Counted from the stretch's first letter, positions 18,468 to 28,618 are shown. The stretch: 64,000 nt of DNA from Wolbachia endosymbiont of Armadillidium arcangelii (GCF_040207875.1 NZ_CP157942.1:682001-746000), one strand, 5' to 3'. The notes: a model not told the origin generated them from the sequence alone. Made by a program: numbers and translations.

Positions 18468-20459
18468 CTAATAGTGAGTCTTATAAGGATTTTGTAATGT
18501 ATTACTATCTTTTACATTATCAATAACTGTGCCTACTACACTCTGTGATTTAGTTCTTTCTTTTTTCTCTGGAGTTTTTAAAGCAGTTTTTTCTTGCTCT
18601 GGAGTTTGACTCTGTGTTAAAGCACTTTCCTCGTTCATTAAGCCTGTGGCCCCACTTTGCTTTAGAATATTATTGCTAATTAAGTTTACAATAAAGTGCA
18701 GTTCGACATCTTTTTTTATAAAAGGTTCTGTTATTTTTGTCAGTTCATTTATTGCATTTATCTTCTCAACAGGGGACGTATCTTCTGCACATATATTTGC
18801 TAGCTGATTTAATAACTTATCTTTTTTAAGAGCATTATCACTAAAAATACTGATAATAAACTCTTTTATTTTTTTGATATATTTCAGAAAGAAATTCCTT
18901 GTTTTACCTAGCAAAGTTTTACTCTCCACTTCTTTCTGTGATTCTTTATACTTATTTAGTAATTTTGCAACTAAATCTATCGTTTTTTGCTTATCTACAT
19001 TAGCACCTGATATATTTTCCTTTTTTATAATTTCAAAACAGTTTGAGAAAAACTCATAATTCTTTTTATATAATGGACGTACATATACTCTTTCTTTTAT
19101 GCTCTCACCTGCTACAGCAGAAGAAACAGTAAACTTGCTTATTAATTTCGCTAAAAAATTGTATCGAATGTTTTTGTGCTTATTGCCTTTTATTTCATTT
19201 TTTATACCTCTATCTCTTTCTAGCTCAAACTCCTGCAGCACGTATTTCCAATTATCTAACCTTTTATTGAGCTTATCTAATTCACGGCTGATTTGTTTGT
19301 GTTCAGCTCCAAAAAATCCAGTCAGCTTTTCTGTTTTGCGGCTTGTTGCATTATAATAAAAGCAGCCATAGCGATTTACTTTGGTTACCACTAAGTATGA
19401 ATTTCTTCCATAAGCTTTATGCACTTCTACAGGATTTAGATGTGGATTATCTTGCCTAAATTGTCCTTTAATTTCCTCAGTCTCCTTCTTGCTTAAATCG
19501 TGTATTTCAATTTTTCCATAACAGCTCGATAATTTCATAAAGAATTTTAAAGCATATTCCAAACCAAAATTTAAAGACCTAAAGAACGCTAAATTAACTG
19601 CTGCATCACCAAGGCAAATATAATGATCTTCACTCCTCTTTTTAGCATAGCCGCAATTTATTTCTATCTTTTTTACTACTACACTATTTAGGTCTACTTC
19701 CCAATCCTTCAGTATAAGAGTTGATATGATAGAAGATATCGGATAAAGTATTTTGTCTGGCACTTGATTAGAAGCTTGAAAAGGATATAAAGGGTTTGTA
19801 TTTATATTAGGATAATTTTGATCAAATGTCTTTGCTAGCTCATTACTTATAAAGACCGGAATTGTTACATCAGTCACTTCACTTTCATGTTTACTTGCCA
19901 CAATATCAGCAAGCTTTATATCTCCAATATTCTTCATTACTTGATGCAAAGCAGTAGGCTTACCATTCTTTGCTTTAAGGTTGATGTACATTGCATGTTG
20001 AAGTGGAATAGTAACCATGTTATCTCGATTGCTGCCGAATTTATTAGTCCGAAGCATGCTATTACTTCCTGTACAATCCAGTATTATTGGATTCTCATCC
20101 TTATGCTTTTCATCTACTTCCTCAAAGCTTTTTACTTTCTCCATTTTATACTCAACATTGCCAGTTGATAGTGCTTCTTCTTTGAACTTTTTTTCTAGAT
20201 TTTTTATAACTATCTTATTGCCACTTTTCTTTAAGTCCTTGTTCAGCTCTTCAAAGAATTTACTATCTATCCCCAATCTATCAAAGATTTGCTGAACCTC
20301 TTTAAAAAATCCATTATCTATTTTGACGTTAATCTCTCTTGTAAATTCTTCACGTTTTTCATAAACAGTAACTTTTACACCAAGCCGTGAAGTTAGCACT
20401 GCCATAAACGACCCAACTGGACCAGAACCAACTATAACTACATGACCAACATTAGACAT
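18468..20459 (-). CDS. FAD-dependent monooxygenase-like protein
   Basis: The ATG at 20459 is preferred because GTGGGAAA lies just upstream; a GTG at 20471 is the alternative. The 663-aa product opens with a Rossmann motif V-I-V-G-S-G-P-V-G-S (residues 9-18), then V-T-V-Y-E-K-R-E. Near residue 295 is Y-I-C-L-G-D-A-A-V-N, the G-D motif of PHBH-type flavoprotein hydroxylases. The last 250 residues are charged and helical with no known domain. The substrate is unknown. It may be a lineage-specific, eukaryote-like flavoprotein; the fused tail makes a simple metabolic hydroxylase unlikely. Confidence 0.65.
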   Translation of the reverse strand: MSNVGHVVIVGSGPVGSFMAVLTSRLGVKVTVYEKREEFTREINVKIDNGFFKEVQQIFDRLGIDSKFFEELNKDLKKSGNKIVIKNLEKKFKEEALSTGNVEYKMEKVKSFEEVDEKHKDENPIILDCTGSNSMLRTNKFGSNRDNMVTIPLQHAMYINLKAKNGKPTALHQVMKNIGDIKLADIVASKHESEVTDVTIPVFISNELAKTFDQNYPNINTNPLYPFQASNQVPDKILYPISSIISTLILKDWEVDLNSVVVKKIEINCGYAKKRSEDHYICLGDAAVNLAFFRSLNFGLEYALKFFMKLSSCYGKIEIHDLSKKETEEIKGQFRQDNPHLNPVEVHKAYGRNSYLVVTKVNRYGCFYYNATSRKTEKLTGFFGAEHKQISRELDKLNKRLDNWKYVLQEFELERDRGIKNEIKGNKHKNIRYNFLAKLISKFTVSSAVAGESIKERVYVRPLYKKNYEFFSNCFEIIKKENISGANVDKQKTIDLVAKLLNKYKESQKEVESKTLLGKTRNFFLKYIKKIKEFIISIFSDNALKKDKLLNQLANICAEDTSPVEKINAINELTKITEPFIKKDVELHFIVNLISNNILKQSGATGLMNEESALTQSQTPEQEKTALKTPEKKERTKSQSVVGTVIDNVKDSNTLQNPYKTHY

Positions 20460-20695
20460 TGCTTTTCCCACTTTTTTAATTGGTACTACTATAGCATAAA
20501 TGTCAATTTAGTCAATATTGAAAATTTATAAACATGGATCAATCTTCTGAAATTCTTTGTTTTTTCTACGCTAATTTTAATAGCATTTCTACTTTTCTTT
20601 CTATACTATTCTTAGCGTGATGCAAACTTTAGTATGGTTATATAAATTAAGCAAGTATCCTTCTGTATTTTTCGTAAAACATTAACTAAAGAAGT

Positions 20696-21517
20696 TTAGC
20701 TAGCACTTAAGTTAATGGTAGATGGATTAAGCCGGTAGCCTGACCAGTTACATGCTTGTATCACATCATCGCGTTTTATATTTAGTCCCAAGGTGCTAGC
20801 TAGCTTTTCTGCTATTGTTTTTTGCATTCTATTAAGAGGTCTGCGTACTTGCTGTTCTGGGTCTTCAATACCTAAACTATCTGCTATTTGAATGATACTA
20901 AGAAATTTATATTCTTTAGCTGCTTCCAAATCACGTAAAAATTGTTTAAGTAATACTCTAAAGATGCGGATGCTTGAAGTTGCTTGTTTGCCTATAATTT
21001 CAACGTCATTAACATAAATAGTATTATCTATAATTTTCAACCTTAATATTTTTTTCTCCTGATGAACTGTTTTTTGCAGTGGAACATAAGGGAATGCTTG
21101 AAAAGAAACATTAGGTAATAGCTCTGGTACTCCTTTTTCAACTGCTTCGCTTAGTATTTGATCTAGAGTTCGACATTCGCAAATTAAATCAGCCATAGGA
21201 ACAATGTATAGATTTAACAACGATTTAAAGTTTTTTTCGTTGAAACTGATCAAAGCAGTAGGATTAGTTTTGAGCTTATCTAAAGTTAGATATGATTTAT
21301 CAGAACAACAATCCGAAATAATTAAGCTGACAAGGCTTGTGCCAACAATAACATAATAAACCCCTGTTGCTACTTTATTCGAAGTGATGTTTAAATTTGC
21401 CAATTGTTCTTCAAACCATTCAATAACTTTCAAATGATTAACATTTATCTCTAGAGAATGGTAACGTTGCTTCTCGTAGGTATCAGGCAGGATATCACGA
21501 TTACAGAGGTCATACAT
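20696..21517 (-). CDS. Hypothetical protein, possible winged-helix C-terminus
   Basis: A 273-aa frame from ATG at 21517. The frame stays open upstream: an AAGGAG at 21599-21594 lies seven bases before an in-frame ATA at 21586-21584, followed by D-P-F-C-D-N-R-L-E-I, so the original start was probably 23 codons earlier and its ATG has become ATA. The C-terminal 70 residues (D-P-E-Q-Q-V-R-R-P-L-N-R-M-Q-K-T-I ... W-S-G-Y-R-L-N-P) resemble an OmpR-type winged helix ending. Possibly a regulator, but no family is certain. Confidence 0.55.
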   Translation of the reverse strand: MYDLCNRDILPDTYEKQRYHSLEINVNHLKVIEWFEEQLANLNITSNKVATGVYYVIVGTSLVSLIISDCCSDKSYLTLDKLKTNPTALISFNEKNFKSLLNLYIVPMADLICECRTLDQILSEAVEKGVPELLPNVSFQAFPYVPLQKTVHQEKKILRLKIIDNTIYVNDVEIIGKQATSSIRIFRVLLKQFLRDLEAAKEYKFLSIIQIADSLGIEDPEQQVRRPLNRMQKTIAEKLASTLGLNIKRDDVIQACNWSGYRLNPSTINLSAS

Positions 21518-21703
21518 TATGGGGTCATCATATTCCTCATCGTAGTCACTTGCGATTTCTAGCCTATTGTCACAGAAGGGATCTATGGAAAAACTCCTTA
21601 TGAAAAGTACTTAGAACTTATTTATCAGACTCCACTGCAGTTGATACAATTATAATACAGATTTTACTCAAAAAATATTGAAATACTCTCTATGAATCAC
21701 TCA

Positions 21704-22129
21704 CTAAGCTCTTAGTTTCTCAAAGAAATCTTTTAACAAAAGAGAACATTCTGTTTCCAATATTCCACCATAAACTTCAGGTATGTGGGTACAGAATTGA
21801 AATATTTTAGCACCGTTTTCAACTCCTCCGCCTTTGGGATTGTAAGCTCCAAAGTACAACCGTTTAATTCTTGCAAAAGAGATAGCCTGAGCACACATCG
21901 GGCACGGCTCTAACGTTACGTACATGTCAGCATCATAAAGTACTGATGTTGAAAATGCTTTTCTAATCGTTAACATTTCTGCATGTGCAGTTGGGTCATT
22001 AGATATATTGTGTGCAGAGGAGATGATATTGTTTCTACTCACTATTACAGCACCTATTGGCACCTCACCATTTTTCTGAGCAAGTTTGGCTTGCTCTATG
22101 GCAAATTCCATGTATTGGTACTTAAACAT
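21704..22129 (-). CDS. tadA: tRNA-specific adenosine deaminase
   Basis: With the ATG at 22129 (overlapping the upstream stop as TAATG) the product is 141 aa. It has the zinc-deaminase motifs H-A-E (His49, Glu51) and P-C-P-M-C (Cys76, Cys79). TadA deaminates adenosine 34 to inosine in the tRNA-Arg anticodon. A start five codons upstream at 22144 is possible, but the coupling to the upstream gene favours 22129. Confidence 0.92.
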   Translation of the reverse strand: MFKYQYMEFAIEQAKLAQKNGEVPIGAVIVSRNNIISSAHNISNDPTAHAEMLTIRKAFSTSVLYDADMYVTLEPCPMCAQAISFARIKRLYFGAYNPKGGGVENGAKIFQFCTHIPEVYGGILETECSLLLKDFFEKLRA

Positions 22130-22431
22130 TAGGTGCTTAGACAAATATAATTTTCTTTTCTTGATTTTTCTATTTTTTGTAGATCATAGACTTTACTAGA
22201 GACCATTGTCCTTTTTACAGGGCTATCTATTTCTTGCTTTAAATATTTTTTTATTTCTTCTATCGATTTTAGTTCGTTTATAACTACACCTACTTCTTCC
22301 ATTATGTCAATTATGTCCTCTATAACTTGATCCTCTTCTAATTTATATATTATTTGCTCTATATGCCTATGCAACTTCTCGAAGGTTATAGGTCTATATG
22401 TGATGGTGTCTTTACTGTTTCCTAGTAGCAT
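22129..22431 (-). CDS. Hypothetical 100-aa protein upstream of tadA
   Basis: A small charged helical protein with GAGAGGTAA before its ATG. Its stop overlaps the tadA start, so the two are translationally coupled. The stretch Q-V-I-E-D-I-I-D-I-M-E-E resembles Q-V-I-E-D-I-L-D-M-Q-E-E in the 3670-4029 gene, a weak hint of a shared family. No function is known. Confidence 0.6.
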   Translation of the reverse strand: MLLGNSKDTITYRPITFEKLHRHIEQIIYKLEEDQVIEDIIDIMEEVGVVINELKSIEEIKKYLKQEIDSPVKRTMVSSKVYDLQKIEKSRKENYICLST

Positions 22432-22471
22432 TTTTTACCTCTCTATTCAGAATCTTATCTATTAAGTTCTA

Positions 22472-24079
22472 TTAAACTCTATTGTCAATAGCTGTCTTAA
22501 TAAATGATGTAAAGAGAGGATGAGGAGAAAACGGCTTTGATTGAAATTCTGGATGAAACTGCACACCAATAAACCACGGATGACTCTCTAACTCCACTGC
22601 CTCTATGCACGTTCCATCTTCTGATATGCCACTGCATAGAAGCCCATTTTTTTCCAAATCATCTTTATAATCTGAATTGATTATGTATCTATGCCTATGC
22701 CTTTCTGAAATAGTAGTGTTACTATATGCATCCATCATTTTAGAGTTTGCATTTATATTACACTTGTATGCCCCAAGTCTCATGGTTCCACCAAGATCGC
22801 CGTCCTGATCGCCAGCTAACTTAACGATTGGATGTTTACAGTTATGAAATTCTTCAGAGTGTGCATCTTCAAGCTTAATAACATTGCGAGCAAATTCAAT
22901 TACTGCAAGCTGCATACCAAGACATATTCCTAAAAATGGAATATTATTTGTACGGGCATAGTTTATTGCTAATATTTTACCTTCTACTCCATTATCACCA
23001 AATCCCCCTGGAACAAGGATTGCATGAGAATTCCGTAGTTTTTCTCTTATAAACTTTTCATCTATAGATTTTCCATTCTCTTCTCTTGAGTTGACCCAAT
23101 TTACCTTTATTCTGGCTTTATTGCTAATTGCGCCATGATTTAGTGCTTCAATCAGTGATTTATATGCGTCAGGAAATTCAGTATATTTCCCTATTATGGA
23201 AACAATAACTTCTTGTGTTGGGTGTCTCATAGAGTGTACTATTTTGTCCCATTTAGTTAAGCGTGGTTTTGGCTTACTCAAATGAAAGTGGTCCAAAATT
23301 TGTGTACCAAGCCCACATTGATTATACAAGATCGGCAGCTCATATATATGATTTATATCAGGAGCAGGTATTACATTAGATAAGGAAACATTGCAAAGAT
23401 TAGCTATCTTTTCTTTTTGATTATCGGAAATTTCTTTTTCACAGCGACATACTATAATATCCGGTTGTAATCCCGCAAAGTTTAATTCTCGAACTGAATG
23501 CTGTGTCGGCTTCGTTTTTAATTCTTGCGCTGCAGTGAGATATGGTATTAAAGTTAAGTGGATAAGGATAACTTTTTGCTTTCCTAATTTGTAATTAACT
23601 TGGCGTATGGCTTCCAAAAACGGTTGGCTTTCAATATCACCTACAGTTCCACCTATTTCACATATTATAAAATCTAAATCTTCCGTACCATTAAAAATAA
23701 ACAACTTAATTAAATCTGTCACATGAGGAATGATTTGTACAGTTTTGCCTGAATAATCACCACGTCTCTCTCTCTTTAGTAACTCATGGTACACTTTACC
23801 AGTTGTTATATTATCGTCTTTAGTTGCTTTAATTCCAGTAAAACGCTCATAATGCCCAAGGTCTAAATCAGTTTCGGCGCCATCCTCAGTAACGAATACT
23901 TCCCCGTGCTGAGTTGGACTCATTGTTCCAGGATCAATGTTTAGATATGGATCAAGTTTTCTAATATGGATTTTAAAGCCGTATTCTTGAAGAAGTGCAC
24001 CTACGCTTGAAGCAACTAAACCTTTACCAAGCGATGATACAACCCCACCTGTAACAAAAATAAATTTAGCCTCTTTCAT
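22472..24079 (-). CDS. pyrG: CTP synthase
   Basis: A 535-aa enzyme converting UTP, ATP and glutamine to CTP. The synthetase domain starts F-V-T-G-G-V-V-S-S-L-G-K-G; the C-terminal glutaminase has P-F-L-G-I-C-L-G-M-Q (nucleophile Cys) and F-H-P-E-F. The length is normal. Its ATG overlaps the secG stop (TAATG), so secG and pyrG are co-transcribed and coupled. Confidence 0.96.
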   Translation of the reverse strand: MKEAKFIFVTGGVVSSLGKGLVASSVGALLQEYGFKIHIRKLDPYLNIDPGTMSPTQHGEVFVTEDGAETDLDLGHYERFTGIKATKDDNITTGKVYHELLKRERRGDYSGKTVQIIPHVTDLIKLFIFNGTEDLDFIICEIGGTVGDIESQPFLEAIRQVNYKLGKQKVILIHLTLIPYLTAAQELKTKPTQHSVRELNFAGLQPDIIVCRCEKEISDNQKEKIANLCNVSLSNVIPAPDINHIYELPILYNQCGLGTQILDHFHLSKPKPRLTKWDKIVHSMRHPTQEVIVSIIGKYTEFPDAYKSLIEALNHGAISNKARIKVNWVNSREENGKSIDEKFIREKLRNSHAILVPGGFGDNGVEGKILAINYARTNNIPFLGICLGMQLAVIEFARNVIKLEDAHSEEFHNCKHPIVKLAGDQDGDLGGTMRLGAYKCNINANSKMMDAYSNTTISERHRHRYIINSDYKDDLEKNGLLCSGISEDGTCIEAVELESHPWFIGVQFHPEFQSKPFSPHPLFTSFIKTAIDNRV

Positions 24080-24444
24080 TAATTTTCAAATGGAACAGAA
24101 GTGGATTTGTTTTCTTGTTTTTTTTCTAATATAATCTTTTCTGCAATCGATTTTTTATGTACGTCTTTTGAGCATAATCCTGACAATAGCAATGTGTTTA
24201 TAATAAATAATCCAGCAACTATAGCCGTTATTCTGCTGAGTGGATTTTCAGAAGACTTTACTGGAATTATCGAATTGACTCCTTGCTGTGAACTACTAAA
24301 GCCACTTAATGAACTACTTCCAGGTGGCTGTAGGAGCACTAAAATTACCAATACAACAACTAATATTATTTGAAGTACACTGAGTACTGTTACTGACATT
24401 ATGAGTAGAGCTAAAAATAAAGATTTTAGGAGCGTAAGGCTCAT
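24079..24444 (-). CDS. secG: Preprotein translocase subunit SecG
   Basis: A small membrane protein of the SecYEG channel. It has the typical first helix (L-Q-I-I-L-V-V-V-L-V-I-L-V-L-L-Q-P-P) followed by a Ser/Gly-rich loop with F-S-S-S-Q-Q-G and a second helix. The frame gives 121 aa from 24444, but the ATG at 24399 (MSVTVLS) fits the family length better; neither has a clear ribosome-binding site. The charged tail is longer than in E. coli. Confidence 0.88.
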   Translation of the reverse strand: MSLTLLKSLFLALLIMSVTVLSVLQIILVVVLVILVLLQPPGSSSLSGFSSSQQGVNSIIPVKSSENPLSRITAIVAGLFIINTLLLSGLCSKDVHKKSIAEKIILEKKQENKSTSVPFEN

Positions 24445-24515
24445 AAGTCAAGAATATCTTTACCCGAGTAACTTGACTACTGGAATCCAAATATGTATTA
24501 AACCTTATTTAAATT

Positions 24516-25040
24516 ATGAGCTATCACATTTTAAAATATAAAGATTATGAACCAAAAATAGATGAAAGTTCTTTTATTGCAGGTGGTGTGTGTATCATAG
24601 GTAAGGTTGAAATAGGAAGGAATGCGAGCATCTGGTTTAATTGTGTGATTAGAGGGGATGTCGGATCAATCAAAATAGGCGATGGAACGAATATTCAAGA
24701 TGGTACCGTAATTCATGTAGATAGAAACCCAGGTGGTGATACGATTATTGGCAGTATGGTGACAGTAGGACATTTTTGCGTATTACACGCATGCACGGTG
24801 CATGATAAAGCGTTTATTGGTATGGGCTCTACCATAATGGATCATGCGATTGTGGAGTCTGGAGCTATGGTAGCTGCTGGCTCACTGGTGACACATGGAA
24901 AAGTGATAAAAAGTGGGGAAATATGGGCTGGCAGGCCAGCAAAATTCTTCAAAAAGATGTCAAGTGAAGAAATAAACCACATTACACAATCTGCACAAAA
25001 TTATATCATGCTAATGAAAGAATATAAAACTACATGTTAG
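24516..25040 (+). CDS. Gamma-carbonic anhydrase-like hexapeptide protein
   Basis: A 174-aa left-handed beta-helix protein (YrdA/PaaY type) with repeated hexapeptides. The RGD motif (V-I-R-G-D) and the three likely zinc ligands in V-I-H-V-D, V-G-H and H-A-C-T-V-H are present. The family includes gamma carbonic anhydrases, but many members have no proven activity. Its end overlaps the convergent 25030-26049 gene by eleven bases. Confidence 0.88.
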   Translation: MSYHILKYKDYEPKIDESSFIAGGVCIIGKVEIGRNASIWFNCVIRGDVGSIKIGDGTNIQDGTVIHVDRNPGGDTIIGSMVTVGHFCVLHACTVHDKAFIGMGSTIMDHAIVESGAMVAAGSLVTHGKVIKSGEIWAGRPAKFFKKMSSEEINHITQSAQNYIMLMKEYKTTC

Positions 25041-26049
25041 GCTGAAACCTTTGACTCTGATACACATTTTCCACATCAACTACTTCAAAAGACTCAGGGT
25101 CAGAGTTCACTTCTTCAACTCTAGGTTGCTTATAAATATGTTTATTAACAGTGTTAGCAAACTCTCCTCTCACTAAAACATCTTTTATTGGCCAGTTTGT
25201 TTCTGTTGGAATACCTAATAGTATAGCTGCACATTGTACTTTTGCCGATGTTAGAGAAAGAGATATAGTATTGTTTGAGTTAAGAAAGCAATTTACATGA
25301 TCTTTACAACTTTTTAGATCTATATCTTTTGGGAAATCTGGTATGTGGGATTGTATATTTGCTTTTTTAAAGTTCATCCAGCCGAATTTTTCAGTAAGTA
25401 TGCCTATCTCTTTTGGGAGTTGTAATGGGATTATAATATCATTTCTAATTCCATTTTCTTCTTGAGAAAAAAGTTCAGTGTATGCTCTTTTTTTACTGTG
25501 TTTCTCAAAATACTTAGGAAAATACATATTAAGGTATTCAGAGTGTAGCTCTATGCGATTTTTCTGGTTATCTTCTAGAGTAAATGTATATTTACCACCA
25601 TTTTGCTTAAGTTTGCACAATTTAAATTTACTGAGGTCAAAGTCTAGCAATGGCTTTTCAATTTCGAAAGCAAGTGTAAGAGTATGTGTTGCACGATCAA
25701 ATTCGTTTTTTTCTTGCAGACCATCTTGTAGACTGTAGCACTTATTTTCATCATACTCTTTCCTTTCACTATTTTCCTGTTCATCCAAACTTTCAACAGC
25801 GTCAAAGTATTCCTCTCTATCTAATTCTTGCTCTTCTAGAGCATCATACCATATATCCTCTAAATCAATCTCATTACCTTTCGTTTCTATTTTATTCTCT
25901 ACACTTATTTTTCTTGTATGGTCATTTCCATTGCTAGCGGTTGTTTTATGATGTGTGTTGTGAATTTGAAAGAAGCTCTTTATTTTTAATATTAAGCTAA
26001 TCCATGAAAGCCTGATTTGATTAATTAGCAATCTAAAGCCTTTCATCAT
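25030..26049 (-). CDS. Hypothetical 339-aa protein
   Basis: GAGG six bases before the ATG at 26049 supports the start. Residues 1-30 are basic and partly hydrophobic (L-L-I-N-Q-I-R-L-S-W-I-S-L-I-L), perhaps a membrane anchor or amphipathic helix. Residues 50-115 are very acidic, and the rest is a mixed globular region. No domain is recognised. It resembles other lineage-specific genes here in having an acidic low-complexity stretch. Confidence 0.6.
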   Translation of the reverse strand: MMKGFRLLINQIRLSWISLILKIKSFFQIHNTHHKTTASNGNDHTRKISVENKIETKGNEIDLEDIWYDALEEQELDREEYFDAVESLDEQENSERKEYDENKCYSLQDGLQEKNEFDRATHTLTLAFEIEKPLLDFDLSKFKLCKLKQNGGKYTFTLEDNQKNRIELHSEYLNMYFPKYFEKHSKKRAYTELFSQEENGIRNDIIIPLQLPKEIGILTEKFGWMNFKKANIQSHIPDFPKDIDLKSCKDHVNCFLNSNNTISLSLTSAKVQCAAILLGIPTETNWPIKDVLVRGEFANTVNKHIYKQPRVEEVNSDPESFEVVDVENVYQSQRFQPNM

Positions 26050-26210
26050 TTTTTACCTCTAAACATACTACTAAAAATTGTAACAGAATAAGTTAAATAT
26101 GTCAATAAGATACACGAACACTTGCCTAGTTGTACTAGCTAGGACTTAATGGCAACACTTAACAACTTTGTGAACTTCAACATAGGAGTTTTCTGCATTT
26201 CAACCAAATT

Positions 26211-26241
26211 AAAAGGAGAACATCGTTGATGTTCTCCTTTT
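26211..26241 (-). terminator. Strong bidirectional hairpin terminator
   Basis: A perfect 14-bp stem (AAAAGGAGAACATC and its complement) with a three-base loop and T-runs on both strands. It lies 32 bases past the end of the 26273 gene and ends the 27030-26273 transcription unit. Confidence 0.85.
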
Positions 26242-26272
26242 AAGAAGCAACTTAAAAAGAATTGATAAAATT

Positions 26273-26536
26273 TTATCCATCAGATTGAGGAAGTGAATGA
26301 CTAGTACTACTTATGTGTGATTCTCTTGATTCATCTACTTTAGTATTAGGTTCTATTGTTTTATATGTAACGTAACCGGCTACGAGTGCAGATACTGCTG
26401 CCATACTGATTATTGCTAACATACTTAGTCTAGTTGTATGCTCAAGTACAGTACTTGTTACCAACCCAGCAGCAAGACTAACACCAATAACAGTAGTGTA
26501 CAACATTCTAGGATTTGAATTAGGCATATAGCTCAC
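26273..26536 (-). CDS. Small two-helix membrane protein
   Basis: The frame opens with GTG at 26536, which overlaps the stop of the upstream gene, or with ATG at 26527; product 87 or 84 aa. Two hydrophobic helices (about residues 12-28 and 36-57, the latter A-I-I-S-M-A-A-V-S-A-L-V-A-G-Y) are followed by a Ser-rich tail. No family is known. It is translated with the coiled-coil protein upstream and both end at the terminator at 26211. Confidence 0.6.
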   Translation of the reverse strand: MSYMPNSNPRMLYTTVIGVSLAAGLVTSTVLEHTTRLSMLAIISMAAVSALVAGYVTYKTIEPNTKVDESRESHISSTSHSLPQSDG

Positions 26537-27030
26537 TAACTCTCTGCTGATTCTTTCTTTATGTCCTTGAGCTTATTTAGATCTTCTTCTTTTATTTTAG
26601 CACTTAATTCTAGTTTCTTATATAATTCTTGCATTTCTTTTGCTTGCTTTTCTATTTGTTCAGCAAATTTTATTGTTTTTCCTCCTCGTAATTGTGTTAT
26701 TTTTTCCTTAAGTAGTAACATTGGTATTGGCGTTGCTATTTCTTGTACCTCTTCTTCTATTTCCTCTCCCAACTTCACTATTTTTTCTATTTCTTCTTCT
26801 GACAGTTTTTCTGAAATTTCATGGTCTTTTTTTAATTCTATTTCAAGCCGTCTTTTTTTTAATTCTACTCTTGTATCTTCTAATACTTTTGATGCATTCC
26901 ATAGCTTTTCACCAGAATTCCGACTCCGTTTTGGTAACATGGACTGATTATTTTTGAACTTTTTTGGCGACACAGACTGAGTTTTACTTTCTTTGAGCAC
27001 CTTTGCCCTTTCACTAGAGTTCATACCCAT
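26536..27030 (-). CDS. Hypothetical charged coiled-coil protein
   Basis: The ATG at 27030 (MGMNSSERAKVL) is preferred because GAGG lies seven bases before it; an ATG at 27045 would place that site inside the gene. The 164-aa product is about 40 percent Glu, Lys and Arg, with coiled-coil character from residue 50 to the end. No known domain. It overlaps the next gene, suggesting a two-protein unit with one soluble and one membrane partner. Confidence 0.6.
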   Translation of the reverse strand: MGMNSSERAKVLKESKTQSVSPKKFKNNQSMLPKRSRNSGEKLWNASKVLEDTRVELKKRRLEIELKKDHEISEKLSEEEIEKIVKLGEEIEEEVQEIATPIPMLLLKEKITQLRGGKTIKFAEQIEKQAKEMQELYKKLELSAKIKEEDLNKLKDIKKESAES

Positions 27031-27045
27031 AAATAAACCTCGCAT

Positions 27046-27427
27046 ATTAAATAATACTATTACATAGTACCTTCAAAGCTCAAAGTCAAATAGTATCTTT
27101 ACATAAATAACTCATAAACAGAAAATTTTAGTCATATTTACTCTGTACTATGGTTTGAGATGGAATAATAACTTGCTTCAAACGTGGGAAGGCAGTACAA
27201 CTATGTCAAGTTACTGAACTCTCATTTGCTATTCCTTGTGGTTCTTGTATTCCATAAAGTTGAGCACTAGGTTTAAGTGCTACACTGGTAGCTATGAGTA
27301 CAGATATTTTTTGTATTAAACAAGACTTAACTTAAAAAAAGTAAGTTAAAACAACATAAAAAAAGGAGTGTTAGATATGAGAAACAAAAATACTGAAACC
27401 AAAATTAGGATTATCAAAACAGCTTGG
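27046..27427. other. Intergenic stretch with a possible truncated gene start
   Basis: A GGAG at about 27364 precedes an ATG at 27377 and a frame M-R-N-K-N-T-E-T-K-I-R-I-I that soon runs into IS sequence near 27428. This may be the 5' end of a gene cut by the IS. Nothing else was seen. Confidence 0.3.
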
Positions 27428-27930
27428 TCAATCGGCCGCTACAGTGGGGCTAGAGACATTTTTAGTCAGAACTGTGATGCCTGCGTTCCTTTGGCCTAAG
27501 GTCAGAATAAATTTGAGTGGATTTCCCAATGCGTCAACAAGTGCATGAATTTCAGTTCTCCGTCCTAAGGCCTCTTGAGCCTGAGAATCTTTTCTATATC
27601 CAGCTGAACATGAATGAGATCTGATGATTGTTCCATCAATTATGGAGATTTCCAAATCTGGATCTTGTTGTGCATACTTAAGTAATTTTACCAAAATTCC
27701 CTTTTCGCACCACTTTTTAAACCTCCTATGTATACTCCTGTAATTACCGTAAATTCTTGGTCATTGGCGGCCACTTTGCCACACTGCTTCCATAAATATT
27801 CTTAACTTCTCCTCATTTTTACTGTGTATTCCTTTTGTGCTCTTTAAAAATGCAAAATTTGCTTCCAAATTTCTTTTTTTATGTGATATTTCATACGGTA
27901 ACTTCTCTATATTTATGATCATATAGAGAA
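27428..27930 (-). pseudogene. IS5-like transposase remnant
   Basis: Two minus-strand fragments of one transposase. The first, ending near 27761, reads F-A-F-L-K-S-T-K-G-I-H-S-K-N-E-E-K-L-R; the second (27428-27694) reads I-S-I-I-D-G-T-I-I-R-S-H and L-G-R-R-T-E-I-H-A-L-V-D-A-L-G-N-P, around the first catalytic Asp. Between them the frame is lost. Its 5' end abuts the IS110 remnant. Family level IS5 is clear; the exact element is not named. Confidence 0.7.
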
Positions 27931-28618
27931 GAACACTTGTTTGTATTGAAATAAGAATATGCAGCATATACTTTTTTTTCAAACCGAATGTGATAAAAGT
28001 ATAGAAAATTACTATAAAATATTTGAAACAAAGTTGAATGAGAACGGAACATTGAATAAAATAAAAAAGCGGAAGCAGAAGAATAGTCCAGATTTTGCCG
28101 TAGACGAAGATTTATATCGAATAACAGGAATGGATTTTACTAAAGTTCCAAGACTTGATGTATTAAGTGTACAGACTATCATTTCAGAAACAGGTATAAA
28201 TCGCAATAAATGGCAGACAGAAAAGCATTTTTCTTCATGGCTCGGGTTGAGTCCTACTAATAAAATTACAGGAGGGAAAATTATTGGAACAAGAACACGT
28301 AAGGTTATAAATCGTGCTGCGAATGCCTTGCTGTGTATCAAGACTGCACTTGGTGCATACTGCAGGAGGTTTTAAAGAAGCGACTAGAGATACCGAAAGC
28401 AATTACTGCTACAGCAAGAAAATTGGCATGTATTTTTTACAATATGCTAAAATATGGAAAAGAATATGTAGAAAAAGGAATTGATTATTATGAGAAACTT
28501 TATCAAGACAGGGTTATGAAAAATCTAAGTAGAAAAGCCCTTGAATTCGGTTATGTTCTGGTAAGCATCGAACAGGCAAAACCTGTCAAACCAAAAAGAA
28601 ACTCCCTAATTTAAGTTT
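27928..28618 (+). pseudogene. IS110-family transposase, C-terminal remnant
   Basis: This stretch matches 29480-30150 of the next element: the start repeats A-Y-T-F-F, and it includes L-Y-R-I-T-G-M-D-F-T, S-S-W-L-G-L-S-P (the Tnp domain with the catalytic Ser) and M-L-K-Y-G-K-E-Y-V-E-K-G. The N-terminal RuvC-like domain is missing and the frame breaks near 28340-28375. It is an older truncated copy placed directly before a fuller copy. Confidence 0.8.
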
